The notes below the pieces were generated by a model. The model worked only from the letters and a program-made list of their open reading frames with translations, was not told where the DNA came from and did no database searches. The translations under genes were made by a program, and so were the position numbers. This document shows positions 42,926 to 52,058 of a stretch of DNA of 64,000 nt, piece by piece. How positions within the stretch are numbered: the stretch's first letter is position 1; each line of letters opens with the position of its first letter. This DNA comes from Thiohalorhabdus denitrificans (lineage in GTDB: Bacteria; Pseudomonadota; Gammaproteobacteria; Thiohalorhabdales; Thiohalorhabdaceae), in contig NZ_LJCP01000010.1 of assembly GCF_001399755.1 (NCBI RefSeq), positions 62,001-126,000 on the forward strand, written 5' to 3'.

Positions 42926-43090
42926 ATGAACGGATTCCGCAGCTTTCTCTACGCCCTCGCCAAGCTCCTGGGCGACATCAACGCCATCGCCAAGGGCCGC
43001 ATTGGGCGCCGCATCGGGCGGCGGATCGCCGGGAAGGGGACGGGGCGGTTGTTGGGGGAGGATCTTTCGCTGACGGCCGGGGAGCTATAA
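42926..43090 (+). CDS. Small basic protein, unrecognised function
   Basis: 54 aa, with a strong GAGGAGGAG ribosome site 6 bases before the ATG. The first 20 residues can form an amphipathic helix (FRSFLYALAKLLGDINAI). A cluster of Gly and Arg follows (KGRIGRRIGRRIAGKGTGR). Small proteins with this GRIGRRIGRR pattern occur as conserved hypotheticals, to my recollection. The charge suggests nucleic-acid or membrane-surface binding, but nothing shows which. Confidence 0.65.
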   Translation: MNGFRSFLYALAKLLGDINAIAKGRIGRRIGRRIAGKGTGRLLGEDLSLTAGEL

Positions 43091-43251
43091 GGTCTGTCAC
43101 CGTAAGAAATGGTATGCGGTTCGGGACCAGGCAGAGGACACCAGCCTGCGCCTGAAAGACTGTGGCATCATAGGCGATCCCGTACTGGCTTGATTTCCGG
43201 CCAGCAGGAAACCAGCTTCCTTTGGAAGCTCCCCGGCCAATGGACCCCGGC

Positions 43252-45711
43252 ATGGTTGACAAGAAGTCGCTGAGCGAGCGGGACATCTGTACCAAGTACA
43301 TCACCCCGGCCCTGGAGCAGGCGGGGTGGGACATCCAGGCCCAGGTGCGGGAGGAGTTCTCCTTCACCGCCGGGCGGGTGATCGTCAAGGGGCGGCTCCA
43401 TGCCCGGGGCAAGCAGAAGCGGGCCGACTACCTCCTGAGCTACCGCAAGAATCAGCCCCTGGCGGTCATCGAGGCCAAGGACAACAAGCACAGCCTCGGC
43501 GCCGGCATGCAGCAGGCCCTGTCGTACGGGGAGGATCTGGACGTCCCCTTCGTCTTCTCCAGCAACGGCGACGGCTTCCTGTTCCACGACCGCACCGGCC
43601 TGGGGCCGCAGACCGAGACGCAGCTCTCCCTGGAGGAATTTCCCTCTCCGGAGGAGCTCTGGGAGCGCTACTGCCAGTGGAAGGGCATCGACAACACCGC
43701 CCGGCCGGTGGTGGAGCAGCCCTACTACGACGACGGCAGCGGCCGCGTCCCGCGCTACTACCAGATGGTGGCCATCAACCGCACCGTGGAGGCCGTCGCC
43801 AAGGGCCAGGACCGCATCCTGCTGGTGATGGCCACGGGTACCGGCAAGACCTTCACCGCCTTCCAGATCATCTGGCGGCTCTGGAAGGCGCGGCAGAAGA
43901 AGCGGATCCTCTTCCTCGCCGACCGCAACGTCCTCGTGGACCAGGCCAAGAACAACGACTTCCGGCCCTTCGGCCAGGCCATGACCAAGGTCACCAACCG
44001 CACGGTGGACAAGTCCTACGAGGTCTACCTCTCCCTCTACCAGGCCGTCACCGGGAACGAGGAAGAGAAGAACATCTACAAGGAGTTCTCCCCGGACTTT
44101 TTCGATCTGGTGGTCATCGACGAGTGCCACCGGGGCAGCGCGGCGGAGGACTCCGCTTGGCGCCGCATCCTCGAATACTTCAGCAGCGCCACCCACATCG
44201 GCCTCACGGCCACCCCGAAGGAGACCAAGGAGGTCTCCAACATCGACTACTTCGGGGCGCCCGTCTACACCTACTCCCTCAAGCAGGGCATCCAGGACGG
44301 TTTCCTCGCCCCCTACAAGGTGATCCGCGTGGACCTGGACAAGGACCTCCAGGGCTTTCGGCCGAGCAAAGGGCAGACCGACAAGCACGGCCACGTCATC
44401 GAGGACCGCATCTACAACCAGAAGGACTTCGACCGGAAGATGGTCCTGGAGCAGCGCACCCAGGCGGTGGCGCAACGGATCACCGAGTACCTGGCGGGCA
44501 GCGACCCCTACCAGAAGACCATCGTCTTCTGCGAGGACATCGACCACGCCGAGCGCATGCGCCAGGCCCTGGTCAACCTGAACCCCGAGCGGGTGGCGGA
44601 AAACCGCAAGTACGTCATGCGCATCACCGGCGACGAGGACGAGGGCAAGGCGGAGCTGGACAACTTCATCAACCCCGAGGAGCGCTACCCGGTCATCGCC
44701 ACCACCAGCAAGCTGATGACCACCGGGGTGGACGCCCAGACCTGCAAGCTCATCGTCCTCGACCGCCGCATCAACTCCATGACCGAGTTCAAGCAGATCA
44801 TCGGCCGCGGCACCCGCATTAACGAGGACTACAACAAGCACTGGTTCACCATCCTCGACTTCAAGAAGGCCACCGAGCTGTTCGCCGACCCCGACTTCGA
44901 CGGCGAGCCGGTGCAGGTCTACCGGCCCAAGGAGGGCGGTTCGGTGCTCCCCGGGGACGAGGGGGGCGAGGCGGAGCCGGTGCCCGAAGGCATCGGCGAC
45001 GACTTCGGCCCCTACGAGACGGGGGAGGAGAAAGGGGAGGGCACCGAGCCCGAGACCCCCTGGTCCTCCGACGACCCCGCCGGGCCCGAAGCGGGCTGGG
45101 ACACCGGCGGCCCGGGGGAGGGCGACCCGGGGCCCAAGCGGTACGTCGTTGACGACGTGGAGGTGGAGGTCCTCGCGGAGCGGGTCCAGTACCTGGACGC
45201 CAACGGCGACCTCATCACCGAGAGCCTCAAGGACTACACCCGCAAGCGGGTCAAGCAGCAGTACGCCTCCCTGGACGACTTCCTGAAGCGCTGGGACCGC
45301 GCCGGCCGCAAGCAAGCCATCATCGAGGAGCTGGCCGATCAGGGCGTCTTCTGGGACGACCTGATCCGCGAGGTGGGCGACTCCCTCGGCGAGGAGCCGG
45401 ACCCCTTCGACGTCATCTGCCACATCGTCTACGACCAGCCCCCGCACAGCCGCAAGGAGCGCGCCGAGAACGTCCGCAAGCGGGACTATTTCACCGAGTA
45501 CGGCGAAACCGCCCGCCAGGTGCTCGACGGCCTCCTGGAGAAGTACGCCGAGGCCGGCATCGAGCCCATCGAGGACCGCAAGGTCCTCACCCTCGACCCC
45601 TTCAACCGCCTGGGCTCCCCCATGGAGCTGATCCAGGCCTTCGGCGGCAAGGAAGGCTACGAGCAGGCGGTACGCGAGCTGGAAGAGGCCCTCTACCACC
45701 AGCAAGCGTAG
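43252..45711 (+). CDS. hsdR: Type I restriction enzyme, R (motor and nuclease) subunit
   Basis: 819 aa. The N-terminal PD-(D/E)xK nuclease is marked by [19 protein letters not shown] (near 55-75). The SF2 translocase has Walker [17 protein letters not shown] in VVIDECHRG, motif III GLTATP and motif VI IGRGTRI. It restricts unmethylated DNA with HsdM and HsdS. An acidic low-complexity linker (about 560-620, [10 protein letters not shown] to PGEGDPG) precedes the C-terminal HsdM/S-binding part. Three in-frame starts lie close together (43222, 43240, 43252), none with a good ribosome site. 43252 gives the common [17 protein letters not shown] start. Confidence 0.94.
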   Translation: MVDKKSLSERDICTKYITPALEQAGWDIQAQVREEFSFTAGRVIVKGRLHARGKQKRADYLLSYRKNQPLAVIEAKDNKHSLGAGMQQALSYGEDLDVPFVFSSNGDGFLFHDRTGLGPQTETQLSLEEFPSPEELWERYCQWKGIDNTARPVVEQPYYDDGSGRVPRYYQMVAINRTVEAVAKGQDRILLVMATGTGKTFTAFQIIWRLWKARQKKRILFLADRNVLVDQAKNNDFRPFGQAMTKVTNRTVDKSYEVYLSLYQAVTGNEEEKNIYKEFSPDFFDLVVIDECHRGSAAEDSAWRRILEYFSSATHIGLTATPKETKEVSNIDYFGAPVYTYSLKQGIQDGFLAPYKVIRVDLDKDLQGFRPSKGQTDKHGHVIEDRIYNQKDFDRKMVLEQRTQAVAQRITEYLAGSDPYQKTIVFCEDIDHAERMRQALVNLNPERVAENRKYVMRITGDEDEGKAELDNFINPEERYPVIATTSKLMTTGVDAQTCKLIVLDRRINSMTEFKQIIGRGTRINEDYNKHWFTILDFKKATELFADPDFDGEPVQVYRPKEGGSVLPGDEGGEAEPVPEGIGDDFGPYETGEEKGEGTEPETPWSSDDPAGPEAGWDTGGPGEGDPGPKRYVVDDVEVEVLAERVQYLDANGDLITESLKDYTRKRVKQQYASLDDFLKRWDRAGRKQAIIEELADQGVFWDDLIREVGDSLGEEPDPFDVICHIVYDQPPHSRKERAENVRKRDYFTEYGETARQVLDGLLEKYAEAGIEPIEDRKVLTLDPFNRLGSPMELIQAFGGKEGYEQAVRELEEALYHQQA

Positions 45712-45799
45712 CACCCGGAACCCCACCGGCCGCGGGCCGCCCCTGTCCGGGCGCGGCCCCCCGGCCCAGGAACCGCTTTACAAGGGACCCGAATCACCC

Positions 45800-47269
45800 A
45801 TGGCCATCAGCACCACCATTAAATCCATCCAGGACATCATGCGCACGGACGTGGGCGTGGACGGCGACGCCCAGCGCATCGGCCAGCTCGTATGGATGCT
45901 CTTCCTCAAGATCTACGACGACCGGGAGCAGGAGTGGGAGCTGCTGGAGGACAACTACGTCTCGCCCATTCCCGAGCGGCTGCGCTGGCGCAACTGGGCG
46001 GCCGACCCCGAGGGCATGACCGGCGACGAGCTGAAAAAGTTCGTGGACGACGAGCTGTTCCCCGGCCTGCAGTCCCTGGAGGCCCGCGGCGAAGACCTCC
46101 GCCCCCTGGTGATCCGGGGCGTCTTCGAGGACGCCTACAACTACATGAAGTCCGGCCAGCTCATGCGGCAGGTCATTAACAAGCTGCAGGAGATGGACTT
46201 CAACGTCTCCAGCGAGCGTCATGAGCTGGGCGACGTCTACGAGCAGATCCTCAAGGACCTGCAGAGCGCCGGTAATGCCGGCGAGTTCTACACGCCCCGT
46301 GCCGTAACCGAGTTCATCGTCAACCGAGTGGATCCCAAGCTGGAGGAGCAGGTGATGGACCCCGCCTGCGGCACCGGCGGCTTCCTCACCAACACCATCG
46401 AGCACAAGCGCGAGCACTACGTCGACACCCCGCAGGATTGGGAGACCCTCCAGGGCACCATCCGGGGCATCGAGAAAAAGCCCCTGCCGCACCTGCTTGC
46501 CAGCACCAACCTGATCCTGCACGGCATCGAGGTGCCCAGCCAGATCCGGCACGACAACACCCTGGCCCGGCCCTGGACGGACTGGGGCCCCCGCGACCGC
46601 GTGGATGCCATCGTCGCCAACCCGCCCTTCGGCGGCATGGAAGAGGCCGGCATCGAGACCAACTTCCCCCAGGCCTTCCGCACCCGGGAGACCGCCGACC
46701 TGTTCATGGCCCTGTTCATTCACCTGCTCAAGGACGGCGGCCGGGCTGGTGTGGTCCTGCCGGACGGGTTCCTGTTCGGCGAGGGCATCAAGACCCGCAT
46801 CAAGGAGAAGCTGCTCACCGAGTGCGACCTGCACACCATCGTCCGCCTGCCCAACGGCGTGTTTAACCCCTACACCAACATCAAGACCAATCTCCTGTTC
46901 TTCACCAAGGGTCGGCCCACCAAGGAGGTGTGGTACTACGAGCACCCCTACCCCGAGGGCTACAAGAACTACAGCAAGACCAAGCCCATGCGCTTCGCGG
47001 AGTTCGAGCGGGAGATCGCCTGGTGGGGCACGGAGGCCGATGGTTTCCAGGCCCGGGAGGAGACCGAGTACGCCTGGCGGGTGCCGGTGGAGGAGATCCA
47101 GGCCGACAACTACAACCTGGACCGCAAGAACCCCTACGCCGAAGAGGAAGCCGACCACGACCCCGAGGAGCTGCTGGCCAAGTACGAGCGGCAGCAAGCG
47201 GAGATCCAGGAGCTGCGCGACCAGCTCAAGGACATCCTGGGCGACGCCCTGGGGGAGCAACAGCAATGA
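45800..47269 (+). CDS. hsdM: Type I restriction enzyme, M (methyltransferase) subunit
   Basis: 489 aa. N6-adenine methyltransferase. An N-terminal helical domain (1-150) is followed by the SAM site DPACGTGGFLTNTIEH and the catalytic NPPFGG motif (IVANPPFGGME). GEFYTPRAVTEFIV is typical of HsdM. It methylates the host site and forms the M2S core. Its stop overlaps the hsdS ATG. The 88-base gap after hsdR has no terminator, so the three genes are one operon. Confidence 0.95.
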   Translation: MAISTTIKSIQDIMRTDVGVDGDAQRIGQLVWMLFLKIYDDREQEWELLEDNYVSPIPERLRWRNWAADPEGMTGDELKKFVDDELFPGLQSLEARGEDLRPLVIRGVFEDAYNYMKSGQLMRQVINKLQEMDFNVSSERHELGDVYEQILKDLQSAGNAGEFYTPRAVTEFIVNRVDPKLEEQVMDPACGTGGFLTNTIEHKREHYVDTPQDWETLQGTIRGIEKKPLPHLLASTNLILHGIEVPSQIRHDNTLARPWTDWGPRDRVDAIVANPPFGGMEEAGIETNFPQAFRTRETADLFMALFIHLLKDGGRAGVVLPDGFLFGEGIKTRIKEKLLTECDLHTIVRLPNGVFNPYTNIKTNLLFFTKGRPTKEVWYYEHPYPEGYKNYSKTKPMRFAEFEREIAWWGTEADGFQAREETEYAWRVPVEEIQADNYNLDRKNPYAEEEADHDPEELLAKYERQQAEIQELRDQLKDILGDALGEQQQ

Positions 47270-49014
47270 GCGCCGAGCACCTGATTACCGAACATCTGGA
47301 CCTCTGGACCAGCGCCGTTACCTACAACAATGGCAGGGGGCGCGGCAACAACGGCGAGCCGGAGCTTACCGGCATCGACAAGCTGCGCGAGTTAATCCTG
47401 GAGCTGGCTGTGCGCGGCAAGCTGGTGCCGCAGGACCCCGAGGACGAGCCTGCCTCCAAGCTGCTGGAGCGCATCGAGGGGGAGAAGGCGCGGCTGTACA
47501 AGGAAGGGAAGAGCAAGAAGCCGAAGAAGCTTCCAGAAATTGAGGATGAGGAGCAGCCGTTTTCAGTACCAAAAAGCTGGGTTTGGAAGAGGCTTGGCGA
47601 CCTCGGATTTACTCAAACGGGGACCACGCCTTCTAAGAATGATTCAAATTATTATGGCGATTTTATACCGTTTGTTAAACCAGCCGATATTCTTGGGTGG
47701 AAAGTCCGGTATAGGTCTGAAGGTCTTTCCGAAGAAGGGAAGAAGGCTCTAGGGAAATGGGGTGAAAAGGGTTCCATATTGATGGTTTGTATTGGAACTA
47801 TTGGAAAATGCGGAATATTGACTGAAGAGGCTTCTTTTAATCAGCAAATAAACGCAGTAACTCCATACGATAGGTCTTCGTCGCGGTTTATTTTGCAGTG
47901 TTTGGCTTCTAGGTACTTTCAAAATGAAGCTTGGGAGCGCTCGTCAAGCACTACTATCCATATTTTAAATAAGAGTAAATGGGAGCGGATTCCCGTCCCT
48001 GTTCCACCAATTGAGGAACAGACCAGAATCGCTGAGAAAGTCGACGAGCTCATGGCTCTCTGCGACCGCCTGGAGCAGCAGACCAGCGACCAGCTCAGCG
48101 CCCACGGGACCCTCGTGGACACCCTGCTGGACACCCTTACCCGCTCGCAGGACGCGGCCGAGCTGGCCGAAAACTGGGCCCGCCTGGCCGCCCACTTCGA
48201 CACCCTGTTCACCACCGAGCACAGCATCGACCGCCTCGAACAGACCATCCTCCAGCTCGCCGTCATGGGCCGCCTTGTGCCCCAGGATCCTGATGATGAG
48301 CCGGCTTCCAAGCTATTGGAGCGAATCGAGGGGGAGAAGGTCCGGCGGTACAAGGAAGGGGAGATTAAAAAACCAAAACAGTCCCAGGAAGTTGAAGAGG
48401 GGGAAAAACCCTTTTCCCTGCCAAAGGGTTGGGCTTGGTCGCGTATAGGCCAATTAACTACCCAAGTTACGGATGGAGTTCATAAGACCCCTGACTACAA
48501 GGATAAAGGGGTTCCTTTCATTTCGGTAAAAGACATTAATGGGAAGACTGTTTCTTTTGAAGAAGCCAAATTTATTTCAGAAGAACAGCATAAGGAAATA
48601 AATCGGCGTTGCAACCCCGAAAAAAATGACATTCTCATTTGCAGGATTGGAACTCTTGGCAGGCCAACAATCGTTGACACGGAACGACCTTTTAGCATTT
48701 TTGTGAGTGTCGGTTTACTTAAGTATCCTGACCATTTAGTAGTTCCAGAATACTTTCATTTGGCATTAAAAAGTCCATTTTTGGCCGCCCAATATCATAA
48801 GGTTAAGGCTGGGGGTAGCCATACCAACAAATTGAATTTGGGTGATATACCAAAGCTGGTAATACCTCTTCCTCCTTATCCTGAACAGAGGCGTATTTCG
48901 GAGAAAGTTAATGAGTTTATGGCTATCTGCGATCGCCTTAAGGCCCGCCTGAATGAGGCCGGAGAGACTCAGACCAGGCTGGCCGAAACCCTTGTGAAAC
49001 AAGCGGTCGCCTGA
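47266..49014 (+). CDS. hsdS: Type I restriction enzyme, S (specificity) subunit
   Basis: 582 aa. Two target-recognition domains (about 95-255 and 380-550) are separated and followed by coiled-coil conserved regions (IAEKVDELMALCDRLEQQ, ISEKVNEFMAICDRLKAR). Each half-site of a bipartite DNA sequence is read by one TRD. The TRD segments (about 47540-48010 and 48380-48940) are markedly AT-rich compared with the GC-rich conserved regions and neighbours, which suggests they were exchanged in by recombination. The N-terminal conserved unit is repeated before the second TRD. Recognition sequence cannot be predicted. Confidence 0.94.
   Translation: MSAEHLITEHLDLWTSAVTYNNGRGRGNNGEPELTGIDKLRELILELAVRGKLVPQDPEDEPASKLLERIEGEKARLYKEGKSKKPKKLPEIEDEEQPFSVPKSWVWKRLGDLGFTQTGTTPSKNDSNYYGDFIPFVKPADILGWKVRYRSEGLSEEGKKALGKWGEKGSILMVCIGTIGKCGILTEEASFNQQINAVTPYDRSSSRFILQCLASRYFQNEAWERSSSTTIHILNKSKWERIPVPVPPIEEQTRIAEKVDELMALCDRLEQQTSDQLSAHGTLVDTLLDTLTRSQDAAELAENWARLAAHFDTLFTTEHSIDRLEQTILQLAVMGRLVPQDPDDEPASKLLERIEGEKVRRYKEGEIKKPKQSQEVEEGEKPFSLPKGWAWSRIGQLTTQVTDGVHKTPDYKDKGVPFISVKDINGKTVSFEEAKFISEEQHKEINRRCNPEKNDILICRIGTLGRPTIVDTERPFSIFVSVGLLKYPDHLVVPEYFHLALKSPFLAAQYHKVKAGGSHTNKLNLGDIPKLVIPLPPYPEQRRISEKVNEFMAICDRLKARLNEAGETQTRLAETLVKQAVA
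47395..48377 (+). repeat. Direct repeat within hsdS (copies 47395-47525 and 48244-48377)
   Basis: Two copies encode LAVxGxLVPQDPxDEPASKLLERIEGEK followed by YKEG and a Lys-rich tail. At DNA level ATCGAGGGGGAGAAGG and TACAAGGAAGGG are identical in both. One copy precedes each TRD. Recombination between copies would swap or delete a TRD. Confidence 0.8.
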
Positions 49015-49017
49015 GCA

Positions 49018-49215
49018 TTGTTTGCCAATTTAGCCTACCTCACCGGGATCAACCTCACGGGATCGGTCCTGGACAAGGTCCGCCGGGTTATTGACCTGTT
49101 TAAGGAGCATGAAGCCGTCGACTGGCTGGGCCTGGGGCCGATCTGGGGCTTCCTCTTGAATTCGCTGTTCCCGGGCACCTCCGTTCTACATGTCAGGCCC
49201 CGGGGTATTGCACAC
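49018..49215 (+). pseudogene. DUF6361-like gene remnant
   Basis: A frame reading IDLFKEHEAVDWLGLGPIWG then LLNSLFPGTSVLHVRPR resembles the N-terminal part of DUF6361 proteins, whose usual form is xLFREPGTVDELGIG...LFPGTSTIQTRARYF. The similarity stops after HVRPR, and the long remainder of such proteins is missing. No ribosome site or clear start is present. It follows hsdS by three bases. DUF6361 genes are often found in defence loci, so this looks like island debris. The resemblance is from memory of the family. Confidence 0.4.
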
Positions 49216-49336
49216 CCGGCTACGCTGCGAGCTGCCCAACCTCTGGATCCTCGGACTCTTATCAACCATGAAACCGTCAGGCATGTGATTTAGAATTTAG
49301 AATTTCCTTTTTGACACTTTCTAAGGACAGGTTGTT

Positions 49337-50425
49337 ATGGCTATCGAGCAGGGAATTTGGAAGCTCGGGGAACGCCCGCAAGAACTGAAACCCTCCCCGC
49401 TTTCCGATGAAAGCCTACTTGAAGAACAGGTCATGCATGATGTGGCTATCCTTAATCGCGACTGGTTGATCATTGGGCGTCAGGTTCGGACTTCTTTTGA
49501 CAAGTACATTGATTTGTTAGCTATGGATGCTAATGGGTCCATAATTGTTATTGAGTTGAAACGCCAGAAGACGCCAAGAGAAGTAGTCGCCCAAGTGATC
49601 GACTATGCCTCATGGGTAACGAACCTGTCGGATTCCGAAATAGTGGATATCTACCTTGAATTTGCAAGGCGGTATGGGATAAAAAGCCAAACGCTCGATG
49701 CAGCATTTTATGAAAAGTTCGGGATCCCTCTCTCTGATATATCTATCAACGAAAGCCATCAGATGGTGGTGGTTGCGACCGAATTGGATGCCAGCACAGA
49801 ACGCATAATTAACTACCTGAATGATTATGCGAATATTTCGGTTAATGCGCTTTTTTTTAAAGCTTTTCACGACAACGGCAATCATTATCTAAGCCGCGCT
49901 TGGATGATTGACCCTCAGGAAAACCAGGAACGGGCCGTAGCCCGAAACGGGAAAGAGTCTTGGAACGGTGAGTTCTATGTCTCCTTCGGCGATGATCGAC
50001 CTTGGGAGGTGGCCAGGCAATATGGGTTTATAGCCGGAGGTGGTGCTTCCTGGTATTCCAATACACTTTCCATGCTGTCGGAAGGTAATCGCGTATGGGT
50101 CAATATCCCGAAAACAGGCTATGTTGGGGTAGGCATTGTTACGGGGGAGCGTTGCCGTGCCGATCAGTATCAGTTTGATACGCCCGATGGGCCAAAGACT
50201 TTGACGCAGCTAAAATTGCATGAAAATTATGAGCATTTAAATCCTTCCGCTGATGCGGATAAAGCAGAGTATTTGGTACCAGTTAAGTGGTTATACACAG
50301 TTGATCGGGCCCATGCTTTCTGGGAGGTGGGGCTTTTTGGAAACCAAAATACAGTTTGTAAACCACGAACTCCCAAATGGAGTCATACGGTAAATCGGCT
50401 TAAGCAGGCCTGGGATATAGAATAA
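49337..50425 (+). CDS. DUF91/NucS-like PD-(D/E)xK nuclease-fold protein
   Basis: 362 aa. The N-terminal region has DKYIDLLAMDANGSIIVIEL then KRQKTPREVVAQVIDYASWV, the D-(x)n-ExK core of a restriction-endonuclease fold as in DUF91/NucS proteins. The C-terminus has FWEVGLFGNQNTVCKPR, a segment that recurs in hypothetical nucleases of this type. No helicase or mutL-like partner is present. The gene is visibly AT-richer than the surrounding chromosome and follows the hsd operon, so it was probably acquired with it. AAGGACAG precedes the ATG. Substrate (branched DNA, modified DNA or phage DNA) is unknown. Confidence 0.75.
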   Translation: MAIEQGIWKLGERPQELKPSPLSDESLLEEQVMHDVAILNRDWLIIGRQVRTSFDKYIDLLAMDANGSIIVIELKRQKTPREVVAQVIDYASWVTNLSDSEIVDIYLEFARRYGIKSQTLDAAFYEKFGIPLSDISINESHQMVVVATELDASTERIINYLNDYANISVNALFFKAFHDNGNHYLSRAWMIDPQENQERAVARNGKESWNGEFYVSFGDDRPWEVARQYGFIAGGGASWYSNTLSMLSEGNRVWVNIPKTGYVGVGIVTGERCRADQYQFDTPDGPKTLTQLKLHENYEHLNPSADADKAEYLVPVKWLYTVDRAHAFWEVGLFGNQNTVCKPRTPKWSHTVNRLKQAWDIE

Positions 50426-50523
50426 CTTTTCTGAACGAGAACAGTGCGCTTCCATGATGAGCAGTCCGGCCTTTTTTACCCCGAACAAGCTCACCGCTAC
50501 GGATTGAACTGGCTGAGTGGCTA

Positions 50524-50796
50524 ATGACCTCCTTCGCCCGGCCCGAAATCGTCCGCTGTCCTTCCTGTGGGCGTCCGGTTCGGCGGCTCCGCTTTGCCAG
50601 CATCAATGTGTCGGGGGGATTGTTCCCGCCGGCTTTCCGGAAGCTCGCCCGGGGCGAGGTCTCCTGTCCCCGGTGCGGCGCAGCGGTCGACGCCCACACC
50701 CTGACGCCCATTGCCCGCCTGGATGCGCCCTGGAAGGAGGGGATATGGGCGGGGATTCCGGAGCTTTGGCCCGAGGGTTTCGGAGAGGAAACCTGA
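50524..50796 (+). CDS. Small double-CxxC zinc-ribbon protein
   Basis: 90 aa. CPSCGRPVRRLRF near residue 12 and CPRCGAAVD near 48 supply four cysteines for one zinc ribbon. Between them is a stretch rich in Phe and Pro (GGLFPPAFRKLARGEV). The start ATG at 50524 has only a weak ribosome site. Codon use is GC-rich, unlike the nuclease gene before it. It is convergent with the RES toxin gene. No function can be assigned; binding to nucleic acid or protein is possible. Confidence 0.6.
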   Translation: MTSFARPEIVRCPSCGRPVRRLRFASINVSGGLFPPAFRKLARGEVSCPRCGAAVDAHTLTPIARLDAPWKEGIWAGIPELWPEGFGEET

Positions 50797-50820
50797 GCGG
50801 CCGTACCCGTGGCGCCCTTC

Positions 50821-51591
50821 TCACCCCACCGGCGCCGGCATCTCGAACATGGACCGCGGAAACACGAACCGCTCGTCGGGGTCGGCCAGGGCCCGGCGGG
50901 CGCTGGCCTCCACCTCGCCCAGGTACAGGTACCAGGTCTGCGGGCCGACGTGGTGCGGGGGCTGGAAGGCCGCCGGGGCCAGGATCGCCAGGTTGCGGCC
51001 GACGCCGTTGCCCTGGCCATCCGTGGCCGGGTCGCGGGCCGATTCGTAGCGGATCGCCTGCATGCCCGCGTTTGCGGCGTGCTCGCCCAGGGCCTGGGTG
51101 GCGGTGTAGTCGGCGGGGTGGGTCCACCGCTCGCGGTCCCGGGCCAGCTCGCCGACGGTGAGGTCCAGGGCCTGTCCGGTGCGGTAGCCGGCGGCGAAGG
51201 CGGTGAGCTGGGCCTCCTGGTGGGGGAGGTCGGTGCCCTCGGAGACGTAGAAGAAGCGGTAGCGGTGGAAGGCGAGTTCGGCGAGGGCGGTGCGGCGGTG
51301 CTCGGCGGCGTAGAAGGCGCCGTAGGGCGCGTGGGGCCGCCGGAAGCGGCTGCCGCCCCGCTTGGGCGGCTGGTAGCGGAAGGGGGTCTTGAGCAGGTAG
51401 TCGAGGTGCTCCGTGCCCGCCGGGTAGGCGGGCTTGCTGCCCTCCAGGAGCTCCTCCAGGCGCGCCTGATCGGCCTGCGTCTCCACGAGCTGGCGGGTGA
51501 GGGCGTAGTGCTGGCCCTCCACCATCCGCCACACCCAGCCGCCCAGGATCCGGGCGTGGCCGGCCAGCTCGTCCGGCTCCGGCACCCGCAT
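50821..51591 (-). CDS. RES-domain toxin
   Basis: 256 aa. The RES family consists of NAD-degrading or ADP-ribosylating toxins of type II toxin-antitoxin systems. The conserved arginine, glutamate and serine positions appear in the order WRMVEGQHYAL, then GAFYAAEHRRTALAEL (about 90-105) and AIRYESARD near 200. The ATG overlaps the stop of the Xre gene in TGATG, so antitoxin and toxin are coupled. The toxin is longer than the usual ~150-160 aa RES core because of an N-terminal extension of about 60 residues. Confidence 0.85.
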   Translation of the reverse strand: MRVPEPDELAGHARILGGWVWRMVEGQHYALTRQLVETQADQARLEELLEGSKPAYPAGTEHLDYLLKTPFRYQPPKRGGSRFRRPHAPYGAFYAAEHRRTALAELAFHRYRFFYVSEGTDLPHQEAQLTAFAAGYRTGQALDLTVGELARDRERWTHPADYTATQALGEHAANAGMQAIRYESARDPATDGQGNGVGRNLAILAPAAFQPPHHVGPQTWYLYLGEVEASARRALADPDERFVFPRSMFEMPAPVG

Positions 51592-51968
51592 CAGGCCACG
51601 GCGCGATGGGCGTCCAGGTAGTCCACCACCTCCACCAGGCCGTCCACGCGGCGGATCGCCTCCTCGGGGACGCCGCGGAGGTCCCGGTTATGGCTGGCCA
51701 TCCACTGGCGCATGACCGCCCCGTCCCCGGCGCAGATGGCGCCGAGGGAGCGGAACAGGCGCACCAGCAGCAGGCTCAGCTCCCATTCCTTGGCCCCGGG
51801 GTCCAGGTGGTACCGCCCCCGTTTCATGCGGGAGACGGTGGAATCGCTCACCCCGATCACCTCGGCGAGCCGGCTGTTGGTGAGGCCAAGCTGGGTGGCG
51901 GCGTTCACGGTGGCCTCGGTGAGGATGCGGCGGTCCTGCTCGGTCTGGTCCGGCGCCGGTATGGCCAT
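51591..51968 (-). CDS. Xre/ParS-type antitoxin of the RES pair
   Basis: 125 aa. A helix-turn-helix lies near residues 25-55 (TNSRLAEVIGVSDSTVSRMK). The C-terminal antitoxin domain follows, with SLLLVRLFRSLGAICAGD and WMASHNRDLRGVPEEAI, close to the DUF2384 (MbcA/ParS) toxin-binding pattern. It neutralises the RES toxin and represses the operon. The ATG at 51968 has AGGGGGCAGGG in front; a longer frame starting upstream is less likely. Confidence 0.88.
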   Translation of the reverse strand: MAIPAPDQTEQDRRILTEATVNAATQLGLTNSRLAEVIGVSDSTVSRMKRGRYHLDPGAKEWELSLLLVRLFRSLGAICAGDGAVMRQWMASHNRDLRGVPEEAIRRVDGLVEVVDYLDAHRAVA

Positions 51969-52058
51969 GGCCCTGCCCCCTGGTTGGGTTCTCCAGAAAA
52001 GAATAGGCCTTCTCTTTTCTGTGGACAAGGGGTAGGGCGTCCGGTTCCGGGCGGGCTG

